Assembly: GCF_001642805.2 (NCBI RefSeq)
Contig: NZ_CP016948.1
Coordinates: forward strand, 3,720,001 to 3,784,000
DNA: 64,000 nt
Direction: 5' to 3'
DNA from: Serratia surfactantfaciens
GTDB lineage: Bacteria > Pseudomonadota > Gammaproteobacteria > Enterobacterales > Enterobacteriaceae
The notes under the pieces are model-generated. The model made no database searches. It had not been told where the DNA came from and was given only the letters and a program-made list of their open reading frames with translations. Numbering within the stretch: position 1 is the stretch's first letter; the number at the start of each line of letters is the position of its first letter. A program made the position numbers and the translations under genes. Below, one piece after another: positions 1 to 7,734 of the stretch.

Positions 1-1019
1 AACAGCAAACGGCATTATTTACGAATAGGCCGTAGTTTTAATAAAAAATAAAGCTAAATATATTGCCTTACATAGAGTAATAACGCAGGTCTATGCACAT
101 CCCTGACCAGACAGTTTTTCACTCTGGCTGGAGAGTAGAAATGCATGGAGTTAACCGGGCTCTCCACTTGGTTGCCCTGCGGGTTAAATGCCAGTCACGA
201 TGGCCAAACGGATTGTCGGATAGAACTCGCTAGCCTGGTCGCCGTACCAGAATCTTTCGCAGCCGGCTCGAGCAATCACCCTCCCCTGGCAATCGTTGCC
301 CTCATTAGTTAAACAAAAGGTAAACCCAAGAGTTAACGCGAACAATCCATGCCCACGGGTTTATGCAACGGGTGGGTAAAATCTTACTGTTTAGCGCGGT
401 AATAAGGAAAAACCAGGGGAAAAATGCCAGGCTCGACTCCGGTTAACTGGCGCGCCACGCCCCAGCGGAACAAAATCAACCCATTGAATTTATTTAAAAA
501 ACAGAAATAAAAACCAATCGATTTTATAATTTCACTTCTGATTTCATATTTTCAAAAAGCACCCGGCTTCTAATATCACGTTATTTCACCTTCCCAGCGC
601 CTATTTTAAGGCTATCCTAAGCAACAAATACCTGATCTCAGAAATGCCAGACGAACGCAGGCTGGCGCATACAGCAGAAAAACAGATGAGTACCCGAACG
701 GTTGACCTCTTCCCCAAGGTTACTGTTTTCATGACGTGATGAATCAGGTTTATCAGATTCTTACTTAAGAATATTAATTAAATACACACGCAAGCTTTCA
801 TAGGGATTTTCATGGAAAGAAAACACCCGTAGCCTTTACCTTATGCGCTACCGAATTTTAAACGGACATTTAAAAATACGACATTTTTAACCCGTGCAAT
901 TTTTAATCACATTTAATTCGTGAAGTTTACTTATAAGAAAAAGACAGCCTGGTTGCTATGAGCCACCCCATCTGCAGCCGTATTTCTGGGTATTATTCTC
1001 ATTATACTGGAGCTTATTA
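1..1019. other. Long AT-rich intergenic region
   Basis: No credible gene is visible in either strand of this kilobase. It is much more AT-rich than the rest of the window, mainly from about 480 to 1000. A two-step inverted repeat lies at 151-187: TTAACC and GGGC at 151-160 pair with GCCC at 174-177 and GGTTAA at 182-187. The last 30 bases hold a Fur-like box and the ribosome binding site of the next gene. The base composition fits acquired or decayed DNA, but no recognisable gene remnant was found. Confidence 0.6.
988..1006 (-). promoter_or_regulatory. Fur-box-like operator before the lysine hydroxylase
   Basis: Read on the minus strand, this 19-mer (TATAATGAGAATAATACCC) matches the classical Fur box at about 13 of 19 positions and contains the frequent core ATAATGAGAAT. 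It sits 14 bases before the start codon, overlapping the likely promoter or leader, where Fur would block transcription in iron-replete cells. The match was made by eye. Confidence 0.5.
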
Positions 1020-2315
1020 ATGAATCAGCGTTTGGATATCATCGGTATTGGCCTTGGCCCGTCGAATCTTAGCCTGGCGGCCTTAGGGAGTGAAATAGAG
1101 GGATTTACGGGGCAATTCCTTGAACGCAAACCTCATTTCTCTTGGCATCCAGGGATGATCCTGGCGGATTGCAGCATGCAGACCAACTTTTTAAAAGATT
1201 TGGTGAGCGCAGTTGCCCCAACCAACCCCTATAGTTTTCTCAACTATCTGGTAAAAAACAGAAAGTTCTACCGATTCCTGACAACGGAACAGCGCACCGC
1301 GTCGCGTGAAGAATTCGCCGATTACCTCACCTGGGCCGCGAGCGGAATGGGATCGTTGGCGTTCAATCAAGACGTTCAGCGGGTCGAGTTTGACGATCGG
1401 GAACGCCAATTCGTGGTCACGACCTCAAATGCAGTATTCCACGCCAGACACGTAAGCATAGGTATTGGTAAGAAAATAAAGTTGCCGGACTGCGTGACGG
1501 CGCAAAACGATCGCTGTTTCCATGCCAGCGAAATGATGCTGCGCAACCCCAACCTGGCAGGCAAACGCGTGGCGATCGTCGGCGGTGGCCAGAGCGGCGC
1601 GGATCTGTTCCTGAATATTTTTAAAGGGGAATGGGGGCAGCCGGAACAACTCGACTGGATATCACGGCGCAATAATTACAACGCGCTTGATGAAGCGGCC
1701 TTTGCCAACGAATATTTCACGCCTGATTACGTCGAGAGCTTTTACTCGCTCGATAGCGCGGCCAAGCGGCATATGCTGGCCGAGCAGAAGATGACCTCAG
1801 ACGGCATCACCAGCGAATCGCTGCTGGCCATTTATCGTGCCATGTACCACCGCTTCGATGTATTGCGCGAGAAATTATGGGTGCGCCTGCTGCCCAGCCG
1901 TTCGCTAACGGCCTTGAAGCACACGCTGGATAACGCCTACCAACTCGAAACGCACCATCATCTCGATCATGGCCAGGAAGCCTTCAAGGCGGACGTGGTG
2001 ATCTTTGCTACCGGTTATCAATCGGCGACGCCAGAGTTCCTTGAACCTTTAGCCCACCGTTTATTGACCACTGCCGACGGCGAATACCGCATAGCCCCTG
2101 ATTTTACCTTTGAGTGGGAAGGCCCTGCGGAGAACTGTTTATTCGCCATGAACGCCAGTATGCATAATCACGGCATTGCCGATCCTCAGTTGAGCCTGAT
2201 GGCGTGGCGATCGGCTCGCATTCTTAATCGGGCGTTAGATCACCAGCCATTTGATCTGGGAACCACGCCGACCGCCATGCAATGGCGCAGTGAAAGCGTG
2301 TTACCCGCGCTTTAA
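1020..2315 (+). CDS. L-lysine N6-hydroxylase (IucD-type siderophore monooxygenase)
   Basis: This is a flavin-dependent N-hydroxylating monooxygenase of the IucD/SidA/PvdA family, which uses NADPH and O2 to hydroxylate the side-chain amine of lysine in hydroxamate siderophore synthesis. The FAD motif GIGLGPSN is at residues 9-16, the NADPH motif VGGGQSGAD near 187-195 and the family motif FATGY near 328. Stretches such as KDLVSAVAPTNPYSF and ALDEAAFA follow E. coli IucD closely, which favours lysine over ornithine. The 431-residue length is normal. GGAG lies 7 bases before the ATG. The usual aerobactin partners iucA, iucB and iucC are not in the window; an ATP-grasp gene follows instead, so the product is unknown. 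A Fur-like box lies just upstream. Confidence 0.88.
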   Translation: MNQRLDIIGIGLGPSNLSLAALGSEIEGFTGQFLERKPHFSWHPGMILADCSMQTNFLKDLVSAVAPTNPYSFLNYLVKNRKFYRFLTTEQRTASREEFADYLTWAASGMGSLAFNQDVQRVEFDDRERQFVVTTSNAVFHARHVSIGIGKKIKLPDCVTAQNDRCFHASEMMLRNPNLAGKRVAIVGGGQSGADLFLNIFKGEWGQPEQLDWISRRNNYNALDEAAFANEYFTPDYVESFYSLDSAAKRHMLAEQKMTSDGITSESLLAIYRAMYHRFDVLREKLWVRLLPSRSLTALKHTLDNAYQLETHHHLDHGQEAFKADVVIFATGYQSATPEFLEPLAHRLLTTADGEYRIAPDFTFEWEGPAENCLFAMNASMHNHGIADPQLSLMAWRSARILNRALDHQPFDLGTTPTAMQWRSESVLPAL

Positions 2316-2355
2316 GTCTTAATCATTGTCACTACGCTTTGATGGAATCAGGTAT

Positions 2356-3240
2356 ATGAAAAGACAAATCATTAAATTTATTACGAAGAATCTGGCCGTA
2401 TTGGCCCCCGAATTCAAGGCCAGATTGCTCTACAAAAAGGCATTTGGCAAACCGTTAAACTTACAGGCGCCATCTACCTGGAATGAAAAGATCAATCACC
2501 TGAAGTTGAATGGCTATAGTCATAATGCGTTGGTGAAGCAGTGCGCGGATAAATACGCGGTAAGACAGTACATCAAAGATCAAGGGTGCGAAGAGATCCT
2601 TAATGAATTGTACTTTGCCTGTGACTCAGTAAGCGATATCCCGTGGGACTCATTGCCGGATAAGTTCGTGATCAAAGGGAATCATGGTTCCGGATATAAC
2701 CTGATTTGCCAGAATAAAAAATTACTGAATATCAAGAGCGCTGCCAAATTGATCGATGGCTGGATGAGGGATGATTATTGGAAAACCTATGTAGAGCTCA
2801 ACTACAAAGGAATACAAAAGAAGATCATTGGGGAGAAGTATATCGAATCGGCCAATGGCCACGGACCTGAAGACTATAAGATCTATTGCTTCCGCGGTGT
2901 GCCATACTGCACCTTGCTGTGCGTCGGCAGAGAGACCGGGTCGCCAAAATATTACTTCTTTGACAAAGATTTCAAGTTTCTGTGCTACAGCGAAGACTGC
3001 CAGGCATTAAACCAGGAACAGATAGACGCTTTCGTAAAACCTGAAGGTTACGACGAGCTGTTTGAGTATGCCGCACGCTTGTCGACGCCCTTCGAGTTTG
3101 TTCGCGTTGATTTCTACATTTCCAAAGGTCAGATCATTTTCGGCGAGCTGACCTTTACCCCTTCCGCCGGGTTGGATACGGATATCCTGCCGCCAACCGA
3201 TGTTTTACTTGGCGAGATGTTGACGTTGCAACAGCACTGA
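2356..3240 (+). CDS. TupA-like ATP-grasp ligase
   Basis: The protein (294 residues from this ATG) resembles the ATPgrasp_TupA family, named after a teichuronopeptide synthesis protein. ATP-grasp enzymes activate a carboxylate as an acyl phosphate and join it to an amine. Visible landmarks are the N-terminal family block with STWNEKINHLK, a glycine-rich ATP loop KGNHGSGYN near residue 105, VRVDFY near 248 and the metal-binding-type segment FGELTFTPSAG near 261. An in-frame TTG at 2326 would add ten residues; the ATG at 2356 fits family N-termini better, though its Shine-Dalgarno is weak. It starts 40 bases after the hydroxylase stop and is probably cotranscribed. Base composition is clearly AT-richer than most of the window. 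Making an amide bond to hydroxylysine is an inference from context only. Confidence 0.7.
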   Translation: MKRQIIKFITKNLAVLAPEFKARLLYKKAFGKPLNLQAPSTWNEKINHLKLNGYSHNALVKQCADKYAVRQYIKDQGCEEILNELYFACDSVSDIPWDSLPDKFVIKGNHGSGYNLICQNKKLLNIKSAAKLIDGWMRDDYWKTYVELNYKGIQKKIIGEKYIESANGHGPEDYKIYCFRGVPYCTLLCVGRETGSPKYYFFDKDFKFLCYSEDCQALNQEQIDAFVKPEGYDELFEYAARLSTPFEFVRVDFYISKGQIIFGELTFTPSAGLDTDILPPTDVLLGEMLTLQQH

Positions 3241-3266
3241 TTTTCAGCGGACAGCCGCTGAGGAGA

Positions 3267-3305
3267 AATACCGGCAGGCATTTTTGCAGCCCGCCAGCCG
3301 GTATT
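3267..3305. repeat. Perfect 9-bp inverted repeat
   Basis: AATACCGGC at 3267-3275 is answered by GCCGGTATT at 3297-3305 with 21 bases between. It follows the ATP-grasp stop codon by 26 bases and could fold in the 3' untranslated region. No T-run follows, so it is not a typical intrinsic terminator. Confidence 0.55.
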
Positions 3306-3312
3306 GCCTTAA

Positions 3313-3333
3313 GGATCATCGGGCCGATGATCC
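3313..3333. repeat. Perfect 9-bp hairpin with 3-base loop
   Basis: GGATCATCG at 3313-3321 and CGATGATCC at 3325-3333 are exact reverse complements around GGC. With the preceding repeat it gives the ATP-grasp transcript two 3' stem-loops. It could protect the mRNA 3' end or be a protein site; no T-run follows. Confidence 0.55.
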
Positions 3334-3460
3334 CGCCTGTTCCATACCGCCGTTACAGCACAGCTCCCAGCCTCCTGCCCCTCAGCCTGCCCAACACATG
3401 ATTCAGGAACAATACCTCAGCCAGGCTGCATAACCGCTTGAAAAACAATGGCATTAATAC

Positions 3461-3479
3461 ATTAATAAGAATCGTTTAC
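3461..3479 (+). promoter_or_regulatory. Weak Fur-like site upstream of the candidate sRNA
   Basis: The 19-mer beginning ATTAATAAGAATC matches the Fur consensus at about 12 of 19 positions. It lies roughly 40 to 55 bases upstream of the TATAAT box of the candidate sRNA. In AT-rich DNA such a match has limited weight. Confidence 0.25.
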
Positions 3480-3515
3480 ATATTTATAATAAAATGTTCT
3501 ATATGTATAGGTAGC

Positions 3516-3586
3516 TATAATATAAGATACCGGAAAGTTTCCCTGGTGTTGTTGTGTGTCTTTGCCCTATTTTATAGGGCTTTTTT
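3516..3586 (+). ncRNA. Candidate ArcZ-like small RNA (promoter to terminator)
   Basis: A perfect TATAAT at 3516-3521 would start a transcript near 3528, ending at the intrinsic terminator at 3564-3586, so about 59 nt. Positions 3538-3551 read TTTCCCTGGTGTTG, identical to the conserved target-pairing segment of ArcZ as I recall it from E. coli and Salmonella. The predicted size is close to the processed 3' ArcZ fragment (about 56 nt). The rest of the sequence and the terminator stem differ from ArcZ, and the arcB/elbB neighbourhood of true arcZ is absent, so this would be a second seed-sharing RNA. No good -35 box is seen. It may instead be released by processing from the 3' end of the upstream operon mRNA. 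Antisense or chance origin is not excluded. Confidence 0.5.
3564..3586 (+). terminator. Intrinsic terminator of the candidate sRNA
   Basis: GCCCTA at 3564-3569 pairs with TAGGGC at 3575-3580 around TTTTA, followed directly by six T residues. This is a typical plus-strand rho-independent terminator, with a U-tail of the kind Hfq-bound sRNAs carry. Confidence 0.85.
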
Positions 3587-3857
3587 CACTGATATTATTG
3601 GATAACCTTGTGTTTACATGCCTTCACGCAGATTCTCTTCCTCACAAAAATCATAACCATTTCTAATTAATTTTAACCCCTCTTATTCCTGTACTCGCCA
3701 ATAATAACAATGGGTTGCTATTAACTCTGCAAAGCGACTGACGGCCCGCTTGTGGGCTTCGGCCGCAATTCGCCGCCGGAATGCCCATCCAAAGGATAGG
3801 TTTTTACCGGGCGCGTACGGGTGCTAATATCGACTTTTTCCGAGGATGTTGACCTGC

Positions 3858-4772
3858 ATGTTATTGTCTAACCGGAATTTTATTTCCGCGCTTCTGGCGC
3901 TCGCCATCGGCGTTGGGCTGCCGGGCAGCGTGCTGGCCAGGCCCGATCTGGAACGCAAGATCGGCGTTACCGTCGCCGATAGCGATTCAACGGATTACCG
4001 CTTCAGCGATCTGCGCTTCGCCTCCGCCGATGGCGAGCGGCATTATCGCATTCGTATCGCTCAGCCGCGTCAGGCGCCTGCGCCTGGTGGCTATCCAACG
4101 ATTTATTTCCTCGACGGCAATGCGGTGCTAATGGAGCTGAACGCTGCCCTGCTGGCAAAACTGGCGGCGGCGAAGCGGCCGCCGGTGCTGGTCATGATCG
4201 GCTATGACAACGATCTGCGCATCGATGCCGCCGGCCGTGCCTACGACTATACGCTCCCTCTGCCGGCAAGCATGAAGAAACCGCCGCGGGCCGTGGGAGG
4301 CGCTGATGCCTTCTTGCAGTTGATTGAAACGCAGATCAAACCGGCGATCGCCGCCAAAATAGCGATCGATCCGCAGCGACAAACGCTGTGGGGGCACTCC
4401 TACGGCGGGCTCTTCGTTCTGCACACGCTATTCACCCGTCCCGCCGCCTTCCAGCGCTACATCGCCGTTGAGCCCTCGCTGTGGTGGGGGCAGGGTATGA
4501 TCCTGCGGGAAGCGCAACAGATGATCGAACGGCGCCCGACGCTGGCGGCAAGTCTGCAATTATGGGTTGGTCTGGCGGAACGCGATCGCGCGGCACCGCC
4601 CGGCGTAAAGAACCCCGCGCTGCCGGCGGACGCGACGCATTTGCTGGCCGAACACCTGGCGCCGCTCAACGGCCTTGCCGTCGGCTACCGGGAATGGCCC
4701 GCCTTAGGGCATGGTGCCATGCTGGGCGCCACCATCGAGCCGGCGCTGCGCGGCGTCATATCAGAGGACTAA
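3858..4772 (+). CDS. Secreted IroE-like siderophore esterase family protein
   Basis: This alpha/beta-hydrolase belongs to the IroE/esterase-D-like group (COG2819 type). IroE is a periplasmic esterase that opens trilactone siderophores of the enterobactin/salmochelin type. Seen here: a signal-peptide-like N-terminus ending near SVLA, an oxyanion-region motif YFLDGN, the nucleophile elbow GHSYGG near residue 180 and a late GHGAM that can supply the catalytic histidine. An ATG at 3846 is in frame, but GAGG at 3842-3845 directly abuts it; the ATG at 3858 is spaced 12 bases from GAGG, so the start is uncertain. Iron context (IucD-like hydroxylase upstream, iron receptor genes 9 kb downstream) supports a siderophore role, but the substrate is not shown by the sequence. 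Confidence 0.72.
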   Translation: MLLSNRNFISALLALAIGVGLPGSVLARPDLERKIGVTVADSDSTDYRFSDLRFASADGERHYRIRIAQPRQAPAPGGYPTIYFLDGNAVLMELNAALLAKLAAAKRPPVLVMIGYDNDLRIDAAGRAYDYTLPLPASMKKPPRAVGGADAFLQLIETQIKPAIAAKIAIDPQRQTLWGHSYGGLFVLHTLFTRPAAFQRYIAVEPSLWWGQGMILREAQQMIERRPTLAASLQLWVGLAERDRAAPPGVKNPALPADATHLLAEHLAPLNGLAVGYREWPALGHGAMLGATIEPALRGVISED

Positions 4773-4893
4773 ATCAGCGGATCAGCAGGTATCGGCCGCA
4801 TTTTCATCTGCGACTCATATCTTCTGATAAGAAGAGTGTTTAATATCTGAGACAGAGAGTGGCCAACGTGGAATGGCTGCGGCAAAAACAAAG

Positions 4894-4938
4894 TGGCTCC
4901 CCCGTCGGCAAGTTAGCTTGCTCTATCCGGTGGAGCCA
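4894..4938. repeat. Two-tier inverted repeat
   Basis: TGGCTCC at 4894-4900 pairs with GGAGCCA at 4932-4938, enclosing GCAAG (4908-4912) and CTTGC (4917-4921), which form an inner hairpin. This could be a structured leader, an mRNA 3' element or a remnant of a small mobile repeat. No known family was recognised. Confidence 0.45.
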
Positions 4939-5090
4939 TACAGTACTGCAGTTTTCCCGGTGGGGCCCTGGTGAGGCGCAAGATAGGAAAAGATGGTGTA
5001 AGCAGGGCATTTCAGCGTTTTAATACCGCCTGTTTCACTATTTTCTTCTCCCTGTGGCAGCTACTATAAGCGCCCTCTCACCTGGCGGAA

Positions 5091-5109
5091 AAGGGTGAAA
5101 ACCACCCTT
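5091..5109. repeat. Perfect 7-bp hairpin before the GNAT gene
   Basis: AAGGGTG at 5091-5097 and CACCCTT at 5103-5109 flank AAAAC. It lies about 90 bases before the acetyltransferase start and could be an operator or a leader stem-loop. Confidence 0.4.
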
Positions 5110-5200
5110 GAAATACATTAATGAAAGTGATATTAGAAGCGGTTAAGGCGAAAACGCCTAGTTCAGTTTTGAATAATTAAATCAGGGAATTATATTAAAA

Positions 5201-5611
5201 ATGAATATTAATATCACCGACAAACCCAACCCGCAGGATGAAGAGTTCGTTATCGACAGTCTGTGGGCTCACAACCATAAAACCCAGCCCGTAGACATTC
5301 ACCCGTTGTTCCTGACCGTTACCGACGACAATCAGCAGATCGTCGGCGGCCTGGTCGCGCGCACCTGGTGGGGCGGCCTGGAAGTGCAGTATCTGTGGGT
5401 CGGCGATCAATGCCGCAAAAGCGGTTACGGCCGCCAACTGATGCAGTTGGCCGAAGAAGAAGCCCGCAAACGCGGTTGCCACATGGCCTATGTCGATACC
5501 TTCGATTTCCAGGCCAGAGGCTTCTACGAAAAACTGGGCTACCGGGTCTACGGCGAACTGGGCGATTACGCACACCGCCACACCCGCCATTACCTGGCTA
5601 AAAGCCTGTAA
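5201..5611 (+). CDS. GNAT family N-acetyltransferase
   Basis: A single-domain GCN5-related acetyltransferase of 136 residues, which transfers an acetyl group from acetyl-CoA to an amine. The acetyl-CoA loop (motif A, R/Q-x-x-G-x-G/A) is seen as CRKSGYGRQL near residues 70-79, and the C-terminal motif B segment FYEKLGYRVYGE near 107-118. The substrate cannot be read from the sequence. The next gene begins 27 bases later on the same strand, so it is probably the first gene of an operon with a LuxR-type regulator and a permease. Confidence 0.85.
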   Translation: MNINITDKPNPQDEEFVIDSLWAHNHKTQPVDIHPLFLTVTDDNQQIVGGLVARTWWGGLEVQYLWVGDQCRKSGYGRQLMQLAEEEARKRGCHMAYVDTFDFQARGFYEKLGYRVYGELGDYAHRHTRHYLAKSL

Positions 5612-5638
5612 CGCGGCCTGAGCGGCGCAGAGGTAGGT

Positions 5639-6328
5639 ATGGGTTCCTCGCATAAAAATAATGAATCTTATTTTAAGGGTCTCATCACCATGATGGAGCA
5701 CCTGAGCGAGCCCTGGGGCATCAAAGACCAGCTGTCCCGCCACCTCTATATGAACCGCGCCGCTTATCTCTATACCAATACGCCGCTGAACTTCGACGTC
5801 GCCGGTAAATATGACCACGAATTCCCCGCCGACTGGGCCGACTCCGCCGCCGACTTTATCGAGCACGATAAAATGACCGAAGCGGCGCGCGATCGGGTCA
5901 CGGTCATAGAAACGCACTATTGGTACGGTAAAGACAGCCTGACGCCGTTTATCAGCGAAAAGCTGCCGGTGTACAACGACGACAAACAGGTGATTGGCGT
6001 GATCTGGAACGCCAAGCCGATGAACAGCCTGTCGCCGCTCAAGTACATCAACCAGCAAAAGCCCAGCGTATTGACCACCGAGGTCAACAACGAGCTGTTC
6101 ACCCGCGCTGAACTCGATGTCATTTTCCTTATGCTGCAGCGATTTACGGTGAAAGAGATCGCCAAAATCTATAGCGTCAGCAATAAGACCATCGAAAACC
6201 GCATTTATAACATCTACCAGAAGGCCAACGTGCATACTCAGCAGCAATTTGAGGAGTACTGCAAATACGCCAACCTGGATAACTACATACCCGATCGCCT
6301 GATAACTAAAGGCATTCAGTTTATTTGA
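5639..6328 (+). CDS. LuxR-type regulator with PAS-like N-terminal domain
   Basis: A 229-residue transcription factor. The C-terminal part (about residues 150-215) is a LuxR/GerE helix-turn-helix: it starts with FTRAELDVI, and VKEIAKIYSVSNKTIENRI fits the recognition region. The N-terminal 130 residues resemble a PAS-type sensor, including KLPVYNDDKQVIGVIW, typical of a PAS beta-sheet. The ligand is unknown. GAGGT lies six bases before the ATG. Its stop overlaps an in-frame TTG of the next gene, so it is probably cotranscribed with, and may control, the permease. It lacks the phospho-acceptor receiver domain of two-component regulators. Confidence 0.78.
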   Translation: MGSSHKNNESYFKGLITMMEHLSEPWGIKDQLSRHLYMNRAAYLYTNTPLNFDVAGKYDHEFPADWADSAADFIEHDKMTEAARDRVTVIETHYWYGKDSLTPFISEKLPVYNDDKQVIGVIWNAKPMNSLSPLKYINQQKPSVLTTEVNNELFTRAELDVIFLMLQRFTVKEIAKIYSVSNKTIENRIYNIYQKANVHTQQQFEEYCKYANLDNYIPDRLITKGIQFI

Positions 6329-6348
6329 ACCGCAAGGAAGATCTCACC

Positions 6349-7650
6349 GTGATAAAGATCGAAGATTATCCGCTCACCCGGGTGCCGCAGGATAAAAGAG
6401 TCTCATTTTTAAGCGTGGCCATCGTGCATATGGGCATGCTGACCGCGCTGGATCAGTTCATGCTCGGCGCCGTGCTCGGCAACTCCATGTCGCTGATTGA
6501 CGCCTTCACCGCCATTTTCGTCGGCAGCCTGATCTTCGGCGTAGTGACCTACGGCCTGGGGCTGGCGGGCATGCGCGAAGGAATTTCCGGCAGCCTGCTG
6601 GCGCGCTGGTGCGGCTTCGGCCGTTTGGGGTCGGTACTGATCGGCGTCGTGGTGGCCGTCAGCCTTCTGGGCTGGTTCGGCATTCAAAACGCCATTTTCG
6701 CCAAGTCGCTCGACTTCGCGCTCGGCAATAAGCTGGGCTTCGGCCTGGCCGCCGGGCTCTCGGGCACGCTGCTGACCATCCTGGTGGCGTTCGGCTTCAA
6801 GGCGCTGCGCATCGCCGCTCGCATTGCCGTACCGATGTTCATCATGCTGGTGGCCTATATCTCCGTGACGGCGCTTTCCGGCCATAACCTGCAGGAGATC
6901 ATCCAGCTGGCTCCGCCGGGTGAGCCACTGACCATCAGCGCCGGCATCACCATCGTTGTCGGTGGCGCCATCGTCGCCAGTCTGATGACGCCCGATCTGA
7001 CCCGTTATTCCAAAAACGGCAAACACGTGCTCGGCGTCACGCTCTTCACCATCATCGCCGGCGAGTTCGTGGTGAACGGCCTGGCTATCCTCATTGCCAA
7101 AACGCTGGGCACCGCAGACGTCGTCACCATAATGTCGCAAGCGGCCGGCGGCGCGGGCCTGCTGGTGGTGGTGTTCTCTACCCTGCGCGTCAACGATCTC
7201 AACCTGTATTCTTCTTCGCTGGGCATCGTCAACGCGGTGGAAGGCATCACCGGCAAAAAGCTGAAGTACACCTACACCACACTGGTGATCGGCATTCTGG
7301 GCACCACGCTCTCGGTGCTGGGTATTCTCGACCGCTTCGTCGATTTCCTGACGGTGCTTGGCGTGGTCTTCCCGCCGATTATCGGCATCATGCTGGTGGA
7401 CTATTATCTGCTGCGCAGCCACCGCAAAATCCTCGACGAGAGCCGTCGCACGGGCCAACTGCCGAACGAAACGCCGACCATCGGCTGGGCGGCGATCGTC
7501 GCCAGCATCGCCGGCGGCGCCGTTGGCCTGGCGACCGAATGGGGCGTACCGACCATCAACTCCCTGGTGGCCGCCAGCCTGCTGTATTGGGTGCTTAAAC
7601 TGGCCTTCAGCCGGGCGCAAAAACCGCTGGCCTCGCAAAAGTCACTCTGA
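6349..7650 (+). CDS. NCS1-family nucleobase (cytosine/purine) permease
   Basis: A polytopic inner-membrane transporter of the nucleobase:cation symporter-1 family (CodB-like), with about 12 hydrophobic segments over 433 residues. Family landmarks include the N-terminal amphipathic part before MLTALDQFMLGAVLG, a glycine-rich LLARWCGFGRLG segment and the TPDLTRYSKN loop near residue 220. The track-style start at TTG 6325 is less likely: AAGGAAG at 6334-6340 is eight bases before the GTG at 6349, giving an N-terminus beginning MIKIEDYPL. The gene follows the PAS/LuxR regulator within 20 bases. The substrate is unknown; cytosine, purines, allantoin or a hydantoin are all possible for this family. 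Confidence 0.8.
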   Translation: MIKIEDYPLTRVPQDKRVSFLSVAIVHMGMLTALDQFMLGAVLGNSMSLIDAFTAIFVGSLIFGVVTYGLGLAGMREGISGSLLARWCGFGRLGSVLIGVVVAVSLLGWFGIQNAIFAKSLDFALGNKLGFGLAAGLSGTLLTILVAFGFKALRIAARIAVPMFIMLVAYISVTALSGHNLQEIIQLAPPGEPLTISAGITIVVGGAIVASLMTPDLTRYSKNGKHVLGVTLFTIIAGEFVVNGLAILIAKTLGTADVVTIMSQAAGGAGLLVVVFSTLRVNDLNLYSSSLGIVNAVEGITGKKLKYTYTTLVIGILGTTLSVLGILDRFVDFLTVLGVVFPPIIGIMLVDYYLLRSHRKILDESRRTGQLPNETPTIGWAAIVASIAGGAVGLATEWGVPTINSLVAASLLYWVLKLAFSRAQKPLASQKSL

Positions 7651-7670
7651 TTGGCAGGCACGCGCGAATG

Positions 7671-7698
7671 CACTCCTCCGGTAACGGGGGAGTGTTAT
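7671..7698 (+). terminator. Terminator after the NCS1 permease
   Basis: CACTCCTCCG at 7671-7680 and CGGGGGAGTG at 7685-7694 form a 10-bp stem with one G-T pair around GTAA, followed by a short TTAT. It lies 20 bases after the permease stop. Confidence 0.65.
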
Positions 7699-7734
7699 AC
7701 GCTTGAAAATACGGATTTCAATGCAGGAGAATGA

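Larger units (their letters stand above)
3241..3857. other. Intergenic region with hairpins and a candidate sRNA
   Basis: Six hundred bases without a gene. In order it holds a 9-bp inverted repeat (3267-3305), a tight 9-bp hairpin with a 3-base loop (3313-3333), a weak Fur-like site (3461-3479), a TATAAT box, a 14-base ArcZ-seed match and an intrinsic terminator (3564-3586). The remaining stretch to the esterase gene includes GCCC and GGGC arms at about 3743-3757 with no T-run. Confidence 0.6.
4773..5200. other. Intergenic region with structured elements
   Basis: No gene is seen. The region holds a two-tier inverted repeat at 4894-4938 and a perfect 7-bp hairpin at 5091-5109. It presumably also holds the promoter of the GNAT/regulator/permease operon, but no confident -35/-10 pair was found. 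CCCTGGTG also occurs at 4966-4973 but lacks the longer match discussed for other sites. Confidence 0.55.

Noticed and set aside
3701..3719. Possible Fur box before the IroE-like gene (AATAATAACAATGG region)
   Set aside because: Only about 11 of 19 positions match, which is too weak in AT-rich DNA.
4961..4977. Fourth copy of the recurring motif (CCCTGGTGAGG)
   Set aside because: Only 8 bases are shared, which is expected by chance in a window of this size.
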